The notes under the pieces are model-generated. The model was not told the DNA's origin and searched no databases. It worked only from the letters and a program-made list of their open reading frames with translations. Positions 26,355 through 35,517 of a DNA stretch of 45,591 bases are shown piece after piece. Source of the stretch: Trichocoleus sp. (GTDB lineage Bacteria; Cyanobacteriota; Cyanobacteriia; Elainellales; Elainellaceae). The position numbers and the translations under genes were made by a program. Position 1 is the first letter of the stretch. Each line of letters opens with the position of its first letter. The stretch is from NCBI GenBank assembly GCA_036702865.1, contig DATNQD010000073.1, positions 1-45,591 on the forward strand, read 5' to 3'.

Positions 26355-27773
26355 ATGACGGTTTCTTCTCGGCAATTGGCTTTCCTGGCGCTCCGATCGA
26401 TTGCTGCGGGTGCTTACGCGGACATTGCACTCGATCGCGTGTTGCAGGAGGAACTCAGCCAGGTCGATCGACGGTTTCTTACAGAATTGGTTTATGGCAG
26501 CGTTCGTCGTCAGAGAACTCTAGATACCCTCATTGATCAATTGGCGAAGAAGCCTGCTCACCAACAACCGCCAGATTTGCGGCTTATTCTGCACCTTGGA
26601 CTCTATCAGCTGCGGTATTTGACCCAGGTTCCAGTTTCGGCAGCAGTAGATACAACAGTTGAGTTAGCAAAACAGAATGGCTTGAAGGGGCTGGCGGGAT
26701 TTGTCAATGGGCTGCTGCGGCAGTATGTGCGATTGGAGCAACAGGGAACGGAGAACAGGCAACAGGAGGAGGCAATCCAGCAAGGGGGAATTTCCAGCCG
26801 CCAAGGATTGATTCGTCGAGAGCAGCACCCGCTTCCAGTTCTGCCGACTGACCCGATCGCCCGTTTGGGCATCCAGTACAGCTATCCGGATTGGATTGTG
26901 CAGTTGTGGCAGGAGGAGTTTGGTCTAGCGGAAACGGAGAAGTTGTGTAAATGGTTTAATCAGCCACCTCACATTGATCTGCGAATTAATCCACTCAAAA
27001 CATCGATCGCCCAAGTGGAGGCTGCAATGCTTGATGCTGGCATTCAGGTGACGCGGTTGCCCAACTTGCCGCAGGGATTGCGTTTGCCGTCGGCTGTAGG
27101 AGCCATTCAGCGATTGCCAGGATTTGAGGCTGGCTGGTGGACAGTGCAGGATAGCAGCGCCCAACTGGTGAGCCATTTGCTTGATCCGCAGCCTGGAGAA
27201 ACGGTAATCGATGCTTGCGCGGCTCCAGGGGGTAAGACAACTCATCAGGCAGAACTGATGCAGGATCAAGGTATCATTTGGGCTTGCGATCGATATGCTT
27301 CGCGGCTCAAAAAGCTGCAGCAGAACGCCAAGCGACTACAACTGCGATCGATTCAAATCTGTTCGGGAGATAGCCGGGATCAGACTCAGTTTGTCAATCA
27401 AGCCGATCGTCTGTTGCTGGATGCACCCTGCTCTGGGCTAGGAACACTGCATCGTCACGCAGATGCTCGCTGGCGGCAAACGCCGGAAACAGTCAAGGAA
27501 CTGGCTCCGCTGCAAGCAGAATTGCTCAACGCAACGGCAGCCTGGGTGAAACCGGGTGGGTGTTTAGTTTATGCTACCTGCACGTTAAATTCTGTTGAGA
27601 ATGAAGCGATCGTCACAGCGTTTTTAGAAAAGCACCTAAACTGGCAGATCGATCGTCCTTCTCATAACCATCCCGCTGCTGCTTTTGTCATGCCTCAGGG
27701 CTGGCTGAAAGTGCTGCCGCATCAGCACAATATGGACGGATTTTTTATGGTGCGGTTACAGAGAGTTGACTGA
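26355..27773 (+). CDS. rsmB: 16S rRNA (cytosine(967)-C(5))-methyltransferase
   Basis: 472 residues from the ATG (a TTG two codons upstream is possible). An N-terminal NusB-like RNA-binding domain (~5-130) is followed by a Rossmann methyltransferase with the SAM motif DACAAPGGKTTH, the motif IV Cys in DAPCSGLGTL and the catalytic Cys in YATCTLNSVENE. It makes m5C967 in the small-subunit rRNA. The linker between domains (~130-165) is a Gln/Arg-rich low-complexity stretch containing a heptameric DNA repeat. It converges on the LivF-type gene with 12 bases between stops. Confidence 0.94.
   Translation: MTVSSRQLAFLALRSIAAGAYADIALDRVLQEELSQVDRRFLTELVYGSVRRQRTLDTLIDQLAKKPAHQQPPDLRLILHLGLYQLRYLTQVPVSAAVDTTVELAKQNGLKGLAGFVNGLLRQYVRLEQQGTENRQQEEAIQQGGISSRQGLIRREQHPLPVLPTDPIARLGIQYSYPDWIVQLWQEEFGLAETEKLCKWFNQPPHIDLRINPLKTSIAQVEAAMLDAGIQVTRLPNLPQGLRLPSAVGAIQRLPGFEAGWWTVQDSSAQLVSHLLDPQPGETVIDACAAPGGKTTHQAELMQDQGIIWACDRYASRLKKLQQNAKRLQLRSIQICSGDSRDQTQFVNQADRLLLDAPCSGLGTLHRHADARWRQTPETVKELAPLQAELLNATAAWVKPGGCLVYATCTLNSVENEAIVTAFLEKHLNWQIDRPSHNHPAAAFVMPQGWLKVLPHQHNMDGFFMVRLQRVD
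26739..26766 (+). repeat. Heptameric short tandem repeat inside rsmB
   Basis: Four consecutive 7-base units: CAACAGG, GAACGGA, GAACAGG, CAACAGG. They resemble the short tandemly repeated repetitive (STRR) heptamers typical of cyanobacterial spacers, but here they sit within a reading frame, in the linker between two domains. Confidence 0.7.
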
Positions 27774-27785
27774 GTTAAGTTTGCT

Positions 27786-28511
27786 TTAGTGACTCCCCAC
27801 GCCCAAGTAGAGTTCTCCGACTTTGGGATCGTTCAGCAAATCAACGCCGCGTCCTTCAAATCGATCGCGTCCTGTCTCCAGCACATAGCCTCGATCTGCC
27901 ATCGCCAGAGCTTTTCGAGCATTCTGCTCCACCAGCATGATCGAGGTTCCCCCCTGGTTGATCTGCTGAATTAACTCAAACACGCTATTGACTAATTGCG
28001 GTGATAGGGCAGCCGAAGGCTCATCCAGAATCAACAAACTTGGTTGCAGCATCAAGGCTCGTCCCATGGCTAATTGCTGTCTCTCACCACCCGAAAGCGT
28101 TCCTGCTCGTTGCTTACGGCGCTCAACCAGACGCGGAAACATGGCAAAAATATGGTCTTTTAGCGTTTTGAGAGAGCCAGCCCGGACAAATGCCCCCATT
28201 TCTAAGTTCTCTTCCACCGTCAGCGAAGGGAACACATTGGAAATCTGCGGTACATAGCACATTCCCCGCTGCACAATCTGGTTCGACTTCAGCCCCGTAA
28301 TCTTCTGACCCTGGAAGGTAATGCTGCCTTGATGGGGTGTTAGCAGCCCAAAAATTGTCTTCGCCAAAGTTGATTTTCCAGCCCCATTTGGACCAATCAC
28401 AACCACCAATTCCCCGGGAGTAATTTTGAAGTTTACCCCTTGCAGGATGTCTAGATCTTTGACATAGCCAGCATGAACGTTTTCAACTGCAAGCAGGGAC
28501 TCTGTGTTCAT
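27786..28511 (-). CDS. ABC transporter ATP-binding protein, LivF/NatE-like
   Basis: 241 residues. Walker A GPNGAGKST (40-48), the signature LSGGERQQ (~139-146), Walker B LLILDEPSAAL and the switch His replaced by MLVEQNARKAL as in LivF proteins. It is one of the two ATPases of branched-chain or neutral amino acid importers (NatE in cyanobacteria) and acts at the inner face of the plasma membrane. Partner genes (permeases, LivG-like ATPase, binding protein) are not in the window, so it is an orphan locus, as is common in cyanobacteria. The substrate cannot be read from an ATPase alone. Confidence 0.9.
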   Translation of the reverse strand: MNTESLLAVENVHAGYVKDLDILQGVNFKITPGELVVVIGPNGAGKSTLAKTIFGLLTPHQGSITFQGQKITGLKSNQIVQRGMCYVPQISNVFPSLTVEENLEMGAFVRAGSLKTLKDHIFAMFPRLVERRKQRAGTLSGGERQQLAMGRALMLQPSLLILDEPSAALSPQLVNSVFELIQQINQGGTSIMLVEQNARKALAMADRGYVLETGRDRFEGRGVDLLNDPKVGELYLGVGSH

Positions 28512-28553
28512 AAGGGGCAGGCGGTAAGTCGCAGGGAATCGGGAAAATTTTGA

Positions 28554-28567
28554 GGTTTAGGGTTTAG
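28554..28567 (+). repeat. Heptamer duplicate (ggtttag x2)
   Basis: Two identical head-to-tail heptamers in the spacer upstream of the LivF-type gene. Minor, listed because similar heptamers recur in the window. Confidence 0.5.
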
Positions 28568-28766
28568 AGGAAATGAGTGAGAAGTTTTTGAGAGTTCTAG
28601 CCAAGCTTTATGGAGGTGAGGCGGGAGCAAATTTGCAGCACTGCAATTCGATGGCAAGCGCTAAACCAGGAGTAAACACTGTGCTTCTCTCGATCGACCA
28701 CCCAGCATCTCTATTTATCGATCCCGGCTCCCTGTCACCTACCCCCTATCTATTATTTCGGCGTAT

Positions 28767-28994
28767 TTATTTTGGCGTATTCTGCAAATCCGGGCGTTCT
28801 TCCGGCACGATCGCTCCATCCACTGGGCAAACTTGTAAGCAAATTCCGCAGTCGATACAGGTTGAGAAGTCGATCCAATACCAGTCGGTTCCCTTCGTGT
28901 TCTTACTAGGACCTGGATGAATACAGGCAACCGGACAAGCGTCTACGCAATCGGCAACGCCTTCACAAACATTCGTCACGATCGTATGCGGCAT
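28767..28994 (-). CDS. Bacterial-type ferredoxin with two iron-sulfur clusters
   Basis: 75 residues with eight cysteines: 10, 16, 20, 24 (CEGVADCVDACPVAC) and 46, 49, 52, 56 (CIDCGICLQVCP). The second motif is a classic 4Fe-4S ligand set. The first has C-x5-C-x3-CP spacing, as in seven-iron (3Fe-4S plus 4Fe-4S) ferredoxins, where Cys24 would be free. A low-potential electron carrier in the cytosol, distinct from the plant-type PetF. Partner unknown. It is divergent from the hydrolase pair and preceded by a ~255-base spacer on its 3' side that holds no convincing gene. Confidence 0.93.
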   Translation of the reverse strand: MPHTIVTNVCEGVADCVDACPVACIHPGPSKNTKGTDWYWIDFSTCIDCGICLQVCPVDGAIVPEERPDLQNTPK

Positions 28995-29174
28995 AATATT
29001 CTCTCAAGATTTGGCAGAAATGCCTGAAGGAATTCAATTTAGAGGTATTTTTACCGTTTCTTAGTGTACCGATTTCGCTACCCAACGTGCCACTAGATTC
29101 GGCTAACCCACCTTCACCGTTCAGCGTTCACCCTTTATCATAGAAGCAGTTTAAGAAACTTAACGATAAATATC

Positions 29175-30089
29175 GTGACAACTCAAATTTCTGCTTCTGC
29201 CGCTCAAGCTTCTGCACTCAACTATCTCACCTGGAATTGGCGAGGGCATGAGATCTGTTATACCGTTCAGGGCGAAGGAATTCCCCTGGTACTGATTCAT
29301 GGCTTTGGTGCTTCAATCGGTCACTGGCGGCAAAATATTCCGGTGCTGGCAGCAGGTGGATATAAAGTGTTCGCGCTCGATTTATTGGGTTTTGGACGAT
29401 CGGACAAGCCGATTACGTTGAGCTATGAACTCGAACTCTGGCAAGATCTGCTGAAGGAATTTTGGGAAGCTCAAATTCAGGAACCCGCGATTTTCATTGG
29501 CAACTCGATCGGCGCACTCCTTAGCCTCATGGTGCTGACACATCATCCTGAAATCACCAGAGGCGGGGTTTTACTGAATGCAGCGGGCGGGCTAAACCAT
29601 CGACCAGAAGAACTTGCTCCTCCTTTGCGTCTGATGATGGGAACCTTCAACAAGCTTGTGACCTCTCAGGTGCTTGGCACATTTCTCTTTAATCTAATCC
29701 GCCAAAAACCACGGTTGCGCCGCACGCTAATGCAGGTCTACCGCGATCGAAATGCTGTCACTGACGAACTCATTGATCTGATTCACGAACCCTCCTGCCA
29801 CCCCAATGCCCAAAAAGTCTTTGCGGCAATTCTCGCAGCCCCACCTGGACCCAGACCCGAAACTCTCCTGCCCCAAATTACCCAACCCCTCCTCATTCTC
29901 TGGGGCGAAGCTGATCCCTGGACTCCCATTAGCGGTGCAAAACTCTATCAGGATCTGGCAGAACAGAACGATCGCGTCCAGTTCATCTCGATCCCCGATA
30001 CCGGACACTGCCCCCACGATGAACGCCCTGATGTGGTGAACGCTCACATCCTCAATTGGCTCAACGCCACAACTCAAACGACCCTTTAA
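29175..30089 (+). CDS. Alpha/beta hydrolase, pheophytinase/dephytylase-like
   Basis: 304 residues from a GTG start. Oxyanion motif HGFGAS, DLLGFGRSDKP, nucleophile Ser111 in FIGNSIGA, acid in GEADPW and catalytic His in DTGHCPHDERP. The GNS-(I/L)-G nucleophile elbow and the surrounding sequence resemble the pheophytinase / chlorophyll dephytylase branch of plants and cyanobacteria, so a role in chlorophyll turnover is possible. That is inference from motif style only. Eighteen bases separate it from a second hydrolase gene, so the two are probably co-transcribed. Confidence 0.85.
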   Translation: MTTQISASAAQASALNYLTWNWRGHEICYTVQGEGIPLVLIHGFGASIGHWRQNIPVLAAGGYKVFALDLLGFGRSDKPITLSYELELWQDLLKEFWEAQIQEPAIFIGNSIGALLSLMVLTHHPEITRGGVLLNAAGGLNHRPEELAPPLRLMMGTFNKLVTSQVLGTFLFNLIRQKPRLRRTLMQVYRDRNAVTDELIDLIHEPSCHPNAQKVFAAILAAPPGPRPETLLPQITQPLLILWGEADPWTPISGAKLYQDLAEQNDRVQFISIPDTGHCPHDERPDVVNAHILNWLNATTQTTL

Positions 30090-30107
30090 TTTCTCTTCTG
30101 CTTTCCT

Positions 30108-30809
30108 ATGCCCCTCCCCACCGTCATTCTCCCCGGATACCTCGCTGGTGCAGCCCCTTATCAGGAAATGGAAGCTGCCCTTCGATCGCTCAACATTCCG
30201 GTGATGACCGTTCCTTTACGTCGCCGTCATTGGGTGCCTACAATTGGCGGTCGATCGATGCTGCCAATCCTGGCTCAACTTGATCAGACGGTCAAACGGT
30301 TGATGCAGGAAACTGGGAGCGATCGAATCAACTTAGTAGGGCATTCAGCGGGAGGCTGGATCTGCCGCATTTATTTGGGTGAAGTGCCTTATGATGTGCA
30401 TCCTGGCGATCGGGATCAGACCTGTATCTGGAAAGCACATCCACAAGTCGAAACTTTGGTGACGCTCGGCACACCGCATGTCAGCCAGGAACGCTGGACA
30501 AAGCGCAATCTGGATTTTGTCAAAACTCACTATCCAGGCGCGTTTTATTTGCAGGTTAAATATGTCTGTGTGGCAGGCAAGGCGCTCTATGGTCAGCGTG
30601 ACTGGTCTGGTTGGTTTACTTACAGCAGCTATGAGTTGACTTGTGGACAGGGAGATTGCTGGGGAGATGGAGTAACGCCGATCGAAGCGGCACACCTAGA
30701 AGGCGCAACCAATTTGACGCTGGAAGATGTGCTGCATTCGCCTCGCCCTGGCAAGCGCTGGTATGGCTCTCCAGAGGTCGTTAAAGCCTGGGCAATCTAC
30801 TTGCAATAG
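30108..30809 (+). CDS. Alpha/beta hydrolase (esterase/lipase-like)
   Basis: 233 residues. The fold begins with VILPGYLAGAAPYQEM; the nucleophile elbow is VGHSAGGW, followed by TLGTPHVSQERW, and a C-terminal GDGVTPIEAAHLEG segment supplies acid and His candidates. The pattern is like plant and cyanobacterial lipase-type hydrolases with a GHSxGG elbow. The substrate is unknown. It follows the other hydrolase by 18 bases and converges on phoH. Confidence 0.85.
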   Translation: MPLPTVILPGYLAGAAPYQEMEAALRSLNIPVMTVPLRRRHWVPTIGGRSMLPILAQLDQTVKRLMQETGSDRINLVGHSAGGWICRIYLGEVPYDVHPGDRDQTCIWKAHPQVETLVTLGTPHVSQERWTKRNLDFVKTHYPGAFYLQVKYVCVAGKALYGQRDWSGWFTYSSYELTCGQGDCWGDGVTPIEAAHLEGATNLTLEDVLHSPRPGKRWYGSPEVVKAWAIYLQ

Positions 30810-30851
30810 CGTCACTGCAAGCTAAACAATTGTGATTAATATCGCGATTAA

Positions 30852-31814
30852 TTACGATCGCACCTTTTCAAAATCCTCATAGGCAGCAACAATGCGCTGT
30901 ACCAGAGGATGCCTTACTACGTCCGCTTTTGTCAGCTTACAAAAGGCAATGCCCTCAACGTTTTGCAAAATGCGCTGCGAAACTGCTAAACCCGATTCTT
31001 GATAGGATGGCAAATCCGTTTGGGTGATGTCTCCCGTAACGACCATGCGCGATCGAAATCCCAGACGCGTCAGCACCATTTTCATCTGTCCAGGCGTTGT
31101 ATTTTGCGCCTCATCCAAAATCACAAACGAATTATTGAGGGTTCGACCTCGCATATAAGCGATCGGCGCGACTTCAATAATGCCTCGTTCCATCAAATTG
31201 GCAATTTTTTCGGGATCAATCATTTCATAAAGCGCGTCATACAGCGGACGCAGGTAAGGATTCACCTTTTGCTGCAAATCCCCCGGCAAAAAGCCTAATT
31301 TTTCGCCTGCTTCAACTGCGGGACGGGTAAGAATCAGCCGTTCATATTGGTTTGACAACAATGCCTGGACAGCGACCATTGCCGCTAAATAGGTTTTTCC
31401 AGTTCCGGCTGGACCAATACAAAAAATCAGATCATTGTTGCGGATTGCCTCAATGTATTGCCGCTGATGGAATGTCTTGGCCCGGATCTCTTCGCCTTTG
31501 CGCGTCCGAGCGACCACATCTTTCTGGATTGCCTGCAGCTCATCCTGGCGATCGGTGTTCAAGGCATGGCGTGCTGTCAGGATATCAACACCCGTAATGT
31601 TCTTTTCCTGACTCCAATAAGGCTCTAGCGACCGAACCAGTTGTTCGCAAAGTTCAATTTGCTTTTCGGTTCCTGAAATTAACAAAGACTGTCCGCGCAA
31701 TACCAGGGAGGCCCCAGTCTGCTGGCTCAATCGCTTCAGGTTTTCCTCCTGTGGTCCCGCTAAAGCAATCGCACTTGCGGGGGTAGGAAGTTCAATCGTC
31801 AGGGTTGTTCCCAT
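30852..31814 (-). CDS. phoH: PhoH family ATPase
   Basis: 320 residues. A KH-like N-terminal part (LSQQTGASLVLRG; ~25-80) is followed by the PhoH ATPase: Walker A GPAGTGKT (134-141), LTRPAVEAGEKLGFLPGDL, MRGRTLNNSFVILDEAQN (Walker B) and VVTGDITQTDLP. PhoH proteins are RNA-associated ATPases related to superfamily I helicases. Third gene of the rpsP-khpA-phoH row, 69 bases after khpA; this neighbourhood fits a role in RNA or ribosome metabolism. Confidence 0.94.
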   Translation of the reverse strand: MGTTLTIELPTPASAIALAGPQEENLKRLSQQTGASLVLRGQSLLISGTEKQIELCEQLVRSLEPYWSQEKNITGVDILTARHALNTDRQDELQAIQKDVVARTRKGEEIRAKTFHQRQYIEAIRNNDLIFCIGPAGTGKTYLAAMVAVQALLSNQYERLILTRPAVEAGEKLGFLPGDLQQKVNPYLRPLYDALYEMIDPEKIANLMERGIIEVAPIAYMRGRTLNNSFVILDEAQNTTPGQMKMVLTRLGFRSRMVVTGDITQTDLPSYQESGLAVSQRILQNVEGIAFCKLTKADVVRHPLVQRIVAAYEDFEKVRS

Positions 31815-31883
31815 TCAGTTTTTTCTGGTTCCCAATAAATTTGGAGCGGGGGAACCCTTGTAATTATTTATGTTAGCGAAATC

Positions 31884-32309
31884 TCAGCGAGGTCTGGGTT
31901 GAGGAGCGCGTTTTGCTGGTTGAGGACGTGGAACGGCTCGATCGTCTGATCGCTCTGGAGATTGCTCATCCGAGAAAGAATCCTTGGGGGTATGCTCTCG
32001 TCCGATAGAATGCCCCCCAAAAATCTCAATATGGGCTGCCTGTCCCGCAGCCTGGGCGACTGCCTGAATCACGGTTCTGATCGCCTGAATGTTTCGTCCT
32101 CCCCGTCCAAAAACCCGTCCTTTGTCTTCTCCTTCGATCGCCAACCGGATCAGCACGCGAGCAGTGCGAGGTGAAACTTCACAGTCCAGACGCAACGAAT
32201 CAGGAGAATCAAGAAAAGGTTCCACCAGAAACCGTACTAACCGCTCATAGTTTGGGCTAGCAGATTGACTGGGTGATGGAGAGGAATGAGAATCAGGCGC
32301 AGTTTGCAT
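31884..32309 (-). CDS. khpA: KH-domain RNA-binding protein KhpA
   Basis: 141 residues, longer than the ~80 typical of KhpA. The KH core (~20-105) contains VFGRGGRNIQAIRTVI, whose GRGG loop binds RNA. The N-terminus is Ser/Pro-rich, and the C-terminal ~35 residues are Arg/Pro-rich (QPAKRAPQPRPR), probably an unstructured RNA-binding tail. It begins 6 bases after the rpsP stop, a conserved pairing across many bacteria. Confidence 0.92.
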   Translation of the reverse strand: MQTAPDSHSSPSPSQSASPNYERLVRFLVEPFLDSPDSLRLDCEVSPRTARVLIRLAIEGEDKGRVFGRGGRNIQAIRTVIQAVAQAAGQAAHIEIFGGHSIGREHTPKDSFSDEQSPERSDDRAVPRPQPAKRAPQPRPR

Positions 32310-32315
32310 GAATTC

Positions 32316-32585
32316 TTATGCAGGCGACTTTTGTTGTGCAGGAGCAGTACGTTGAAGGATTTCTGCTTTTTCAAGCAGGTGACGAACGGTCTTAGTGGGT
32401 TGTGCCCCTTGCTGGAGGCGACGGTTAATCGCTTCAGCATCGAGACGAACTTCGTCGGTTCTGGGGTTATAGAAGCCCAATTCTTCGAGGGCGCGACCAT
32501 CACGGCGGGAGGTGCTATTCACCGCTACAATCCGGTAGCTTGCTTCAAATTTTTTGCCGAACCGCTTTAAGCGCAGCTTGATCAT
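32316..32585 (-). CDS. rpsP: 30S ribosomal protein S16
   Basis: 89 residues. [20 protein letters not shown] followed by [16 protein letters not shown] is diagnostic of S16, a small-subunit assembly protein. Normal length. First gene of the rpsP-khpA-phoH operon; an AGGAG lies upstream, at an unusually long ~15 bases from the ATG. Confidence 0.97.
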   Translation of the reverse strand: MIKLRLKRFGKKFEASYRIVAVNSTSRRDGRALEELGFYNPRTDEVRLDAEAINRRLQQGAQPTKTVRHLLEKAEILQRTAPAQQKSPA

Positions 32586-32756
32586 GCCTGAAAATAATAC
32601 TCCTGTTCAAGAATTAACTCTAGCGTAACGGTTGACTTGCTCCATATAACGCAAAACCAGCAAAATATGGGCAGCCGACAATCAGCCTTCTTATTGTAGT
32701 ATCCAGAAAAGCGATCATACCATCTTGTAGGGCAGCTTGGCTCATTGAAAAATTAG

Positions 32757-34061
32757 TCAAAGTAAGCGCAGCTGTTCTTCTGGAACCTTAACCTGAGAAA
32801 CTTCGTGGAATTCAATAGTTGAGTCGATCGCTGCCATCCATTCTTCTGCGTCAGTTGCCAGTAGAAACTGGGCTGCATCCAGCATTTCAGAAGCAATATC
32901 GCCGAGATGAGGCTGATTTTCTAGATAGGTCTTTAAGGCATCAAGTGGGGCAACTCGATGACCAGTCCCCAACTCTGGCAAGCGCGGACGGGCAAGCTGG
33001 CTGAGCAATTCTGGCTGAATCGTATAGGTATGCGCCAGGTTCAGTGCTTCATTCAAAACAGAATTATCGATTTGATCAAGCTGTTCCGATCGAATCTGAT
33101 AAATCAATCGCACGACTGCATCCTGAATTGTGGCTGACTCAATCGCCTGCAATAACTCCGCCTGCGGGTCTTCTGCTTTGGATAAATCAACTCGAATGGT
33201 GCAAAACGGACGCACGGGTAGGGGACAAAACTGAAGCTGCGATCGACCTCGCTCCACCTCAATCAAAACAAACCCCTTCTCCTCATCCTCTTCGCTGAAA
33301 TCGACCCGCTCAATGCTGCCTGGATAGACAATCAAAGGCTGTTCCGAGAGAATTTGATGCCGATGCACGTGACCCAGCGCCACATAGTCGAAGCAAGGAC
33401 GAGTCAACATTGACAAGGGAACTGTAAACCCCTTTCCCACCGCCAAAAAACGCTCTGCTCCAAAGCGGGCTGTATCGGTCATCAAATGACCCAATAGCAC
33501 CGTTGGCAGCTCTGGGTCGAGGCGACGAATTTCTCCTTCCAAAGCCACTCTCAATCGATCGATTAAAAGTTGATTGACTTCTGCGATCGAAAGCCCTTCA
33601 GTATCAGGACGGGTCAACAGTGTCGAGCGAGTCAGCCAGGGCAAGGTGATAATTTGGACTGCCCCATTGCACGTCTCAATTCGATGGGTTGCCAGTCGAT
33701 CGCCAACCACAAAGCCAGGTACGCCCAATGTCCGATAAATACAAAGGCTCGCGCCCCCCTGCCCCTGGGAATGCTGATCATGATTGCCCACCAGTAAGAC
33801 AGTCGGAATTTGGGCATCCACTAAGCGGCGGAACTGAGTGGCAAAGGCTTCCTGAACGATCGGCGGCGGTGTGGCATCGGGAAAGGCATCTCCCCCAAAC
33901 AGTACCAAATCTACGGGTTCGGCAATGGCGCGATCGATACAGCGACTCAGGGTTTGCACGAAGTCTTCCAGGCGGGTATTCAAACCAGTTTCGGGGTTGA
34001 TGCGTCCGTGAGAAAAACCACTGCCGAGGTGAATATCCGAAAGATGGAGGATTTTAATCAT
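32757..34061 (-). CDS. SbcD/Mre11-like metallophosphoesterase (exonuclease subunit)
   Basis: 434 residues. Five phosphoesterase motifs can be seen: Asp9 and His11 (LHLSDIHLG), GGDAFPD, GNHDQH, GHLM and GHVHRHQ. The C-terminal ~180 residues are the capping region of SbcD-like proteins. With SbcC it degrades hairpin DNA and processes double-strand breaks. No sbcC gene is adjacent. Rather longer than minimal SbcD, as usual for cyanobacterial members. The 299-base gap before rseP holds no recognisable gene. Confidence 0.9.
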   Translation of the reverse strand: MIKILHLSDIHLGSGFSHGRINPETGLNTRLEDFVQTLSRCIDRAIAEPVDLVLFGGDAFPDATPPPIVQEAFATQFRRLVDAQIPTVLLVGNHDQHSQGQGGASLCIYRTLGVPGFVVGDRLATHRIETCNGAVQIITLPWLTRSTLLTRPDTEGLSIAEVNQLLIDRLRVALEGEIRRLDPELPTVLLGHLMTDTARFGAERFLAVGKGFTVPLSMLTRPCFDYVALGHVHRHQILSEQPLIVYPGSIERVDFSEEDEEKGFVLIEVERGRSQLQFCPLPVRPFCTIRVDLSKAEDPQAELLQAIESATIQDAVVRLIYQIRSEQLDQIDNSVLNEALNLAHTYTIQPELLSQLARPRLPELGTGHRVAPLDALKTYLENQPHLGDIASEMLDAAQFLLATDAEEWMAAIDSTIEFHEVSQVKVPEEQLRLL

Positions 34062-34360
34062 GGCATTGGGGATGGGGGTTAAGGAGTTGCCATTTGTTCC
34101 AGTTCAATACTGACGCTATCAAATTGCTAACTGCGAGGTAGGTAGGAAAGTTGTTCGAGTCCGATCGGTTCGCTGCTCACTGCGTCTTTAATCAAAATGA
34201 TGCCACTTCCTAGCTCGATGCAAACCTATTCTTACTCCTGAGTCTTCCTGTTTATCCCTAAAACAAGTCCCTAAATGGGCGGAAGTCCTAAGGGGGAAGT
34301 AGCAATCGGCTTTGGCACTCTAGAATAGTCAAAAGACAGTCGAGGAAGTTTCTGGATCTT

Positions 34361-35455
34361 ATGTCAGTATTAGCGACGATCGGAGTTCTTGCCCTTTTGA
34401 TTACGGTGCATGAGTTAGGGCATTTCTTAGCGGCTCGGCTGCAAGGAATTTATGCCAACCGTTTTTCGATCGGCTTTGGTCCAATTTTGTTGAAATATCA
34501 GGGGCGGCAGACCGAATATGCCCTGAGAGCAATTCCCCTGGGTGGGTTTGTTGGCTTTCCTGATGATGATCCAGATAGCGATATTCCTCCGAATGACCCC
34601 AATCTGCTGAAAAACCGTCCGGTGCTCGATCGGGCGATCGTGATTAGTGCAGGCGTTATTGCGAATCTGGTCTTTGCCTATTTCGTCTTCGTCGCGCAGT
34701 TCACCACGCTGGGCATTCCTGAAAAGTTTGATTATCAGCCTGGAGTCGTTGTCCCAGAGATTATTTCTCAGGATTCTCCGGCAGCGCAGGCAGGTGTGAA
34801 AGCAGGCGATGTGATCTTAAAGGTGAATGACCAGCCGCTCGAAGCCTCGGAAACTGCGATTAAGTCTTTGATGGAAACGATTCGGCAAAGTCCAAATCAA
34901 CCTGTAGAATTCACGGTTCAGCGGGGCAATCAGCAGATTGATATTGATGTGACCCCTAAGGCAGGGGATGATGGCGTTGCCCGGATCGGCGTTCAGCTTG
35001 CTCCCAATGTCACTGCTACAAAATATCGTCGTCCCAGCAGCATCTTTGAGGTTCTAGGTCTTGCCGCAAGCCAGTTTCAGGGGATGTTTTTAGCGACGGT
35101 AAAAGGCTTCTACACGCTGATTACAAACTTCTCCGCGATGGCGAATCAGGTTGCTGGTCCCGTCAAAATTGTGGAACAGGGTGCAGGTCTTGTTGCCTCA
35201 AATGCTGGAAGCCTCTTCCCCTTCACTGCCATTATCAGCATCAATCTTGCCATCATCAATATCCTACCGCTCCCAGCACTAGACGGTGGACAACTCGCTT
35301 TCCTGCTAATCGAAGGATTGCGCGGCAAACCACTGCCCAACCGCATTCAGGAAAACGTGATGCAAACTGGTCTGGTACTCCTGCTCGGACTTGGCCTTTT
35401 CCTCATTGTTCGTGACACTACTCAACTCGCGATTTTCCAGCGACTTTTCCAGTAG
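34361..35455 (+). CDS. rseP: RIP (site-2) zinc metalloprotease
   Basis: 364 residues. The zinc motif HELGH is at 17-21 in the first membrane helix. A PDZ domain (~130-205; PAAQAGVKAGDVILKVN) follows, then further helices with NILPLPALDGGQLAFLLIEG, which supplies the third ligand Asp. It cuts membrane proteins within the bilayer, typically anti-sigma factors after a first cut. A GAGGAAG sits 10-15 bases before the ATG. nth follows after 62 bases on the same strand. Confidence 0.95.
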   Translation: MSVLATIGVLALLITVHELGHFLAARLQGIYANRFSIGFGPILLKYQGRQTEYALRAIPLGGFVGFPDDDPDSDIPPNDPNLLKNRPVLDRAIVISAGVIANLVFAYFVFVAQFTTLGIPEKFDYQPGVVVPEIISQDSPAAQAGVKAGDVILKVNDQPLEASETAIKSLMETIRQSPNQPVEFTVQRGNQQIDIDVTPKAGDDGVARIGVQLAPNVTATKYRRPSSIFEVLGLAASQFQGMFLATVKGFYTLITNFSAMANQVAGPVKIVEQGAGLVASNAGSLFPFTAIISINLAIINILPLPALDGGQLAFLLIEGLRGKPLPNRIQENVMQTGLVLLLGLGLFLIVRDTTQLAIFQRLFQ

Positions 35456-35517
35456 CCTCATACGCAAGCATTCTCTCAAGTTCATTTTTCCCACGTCTCT
35501 CTTCCCTCCTATTCATC

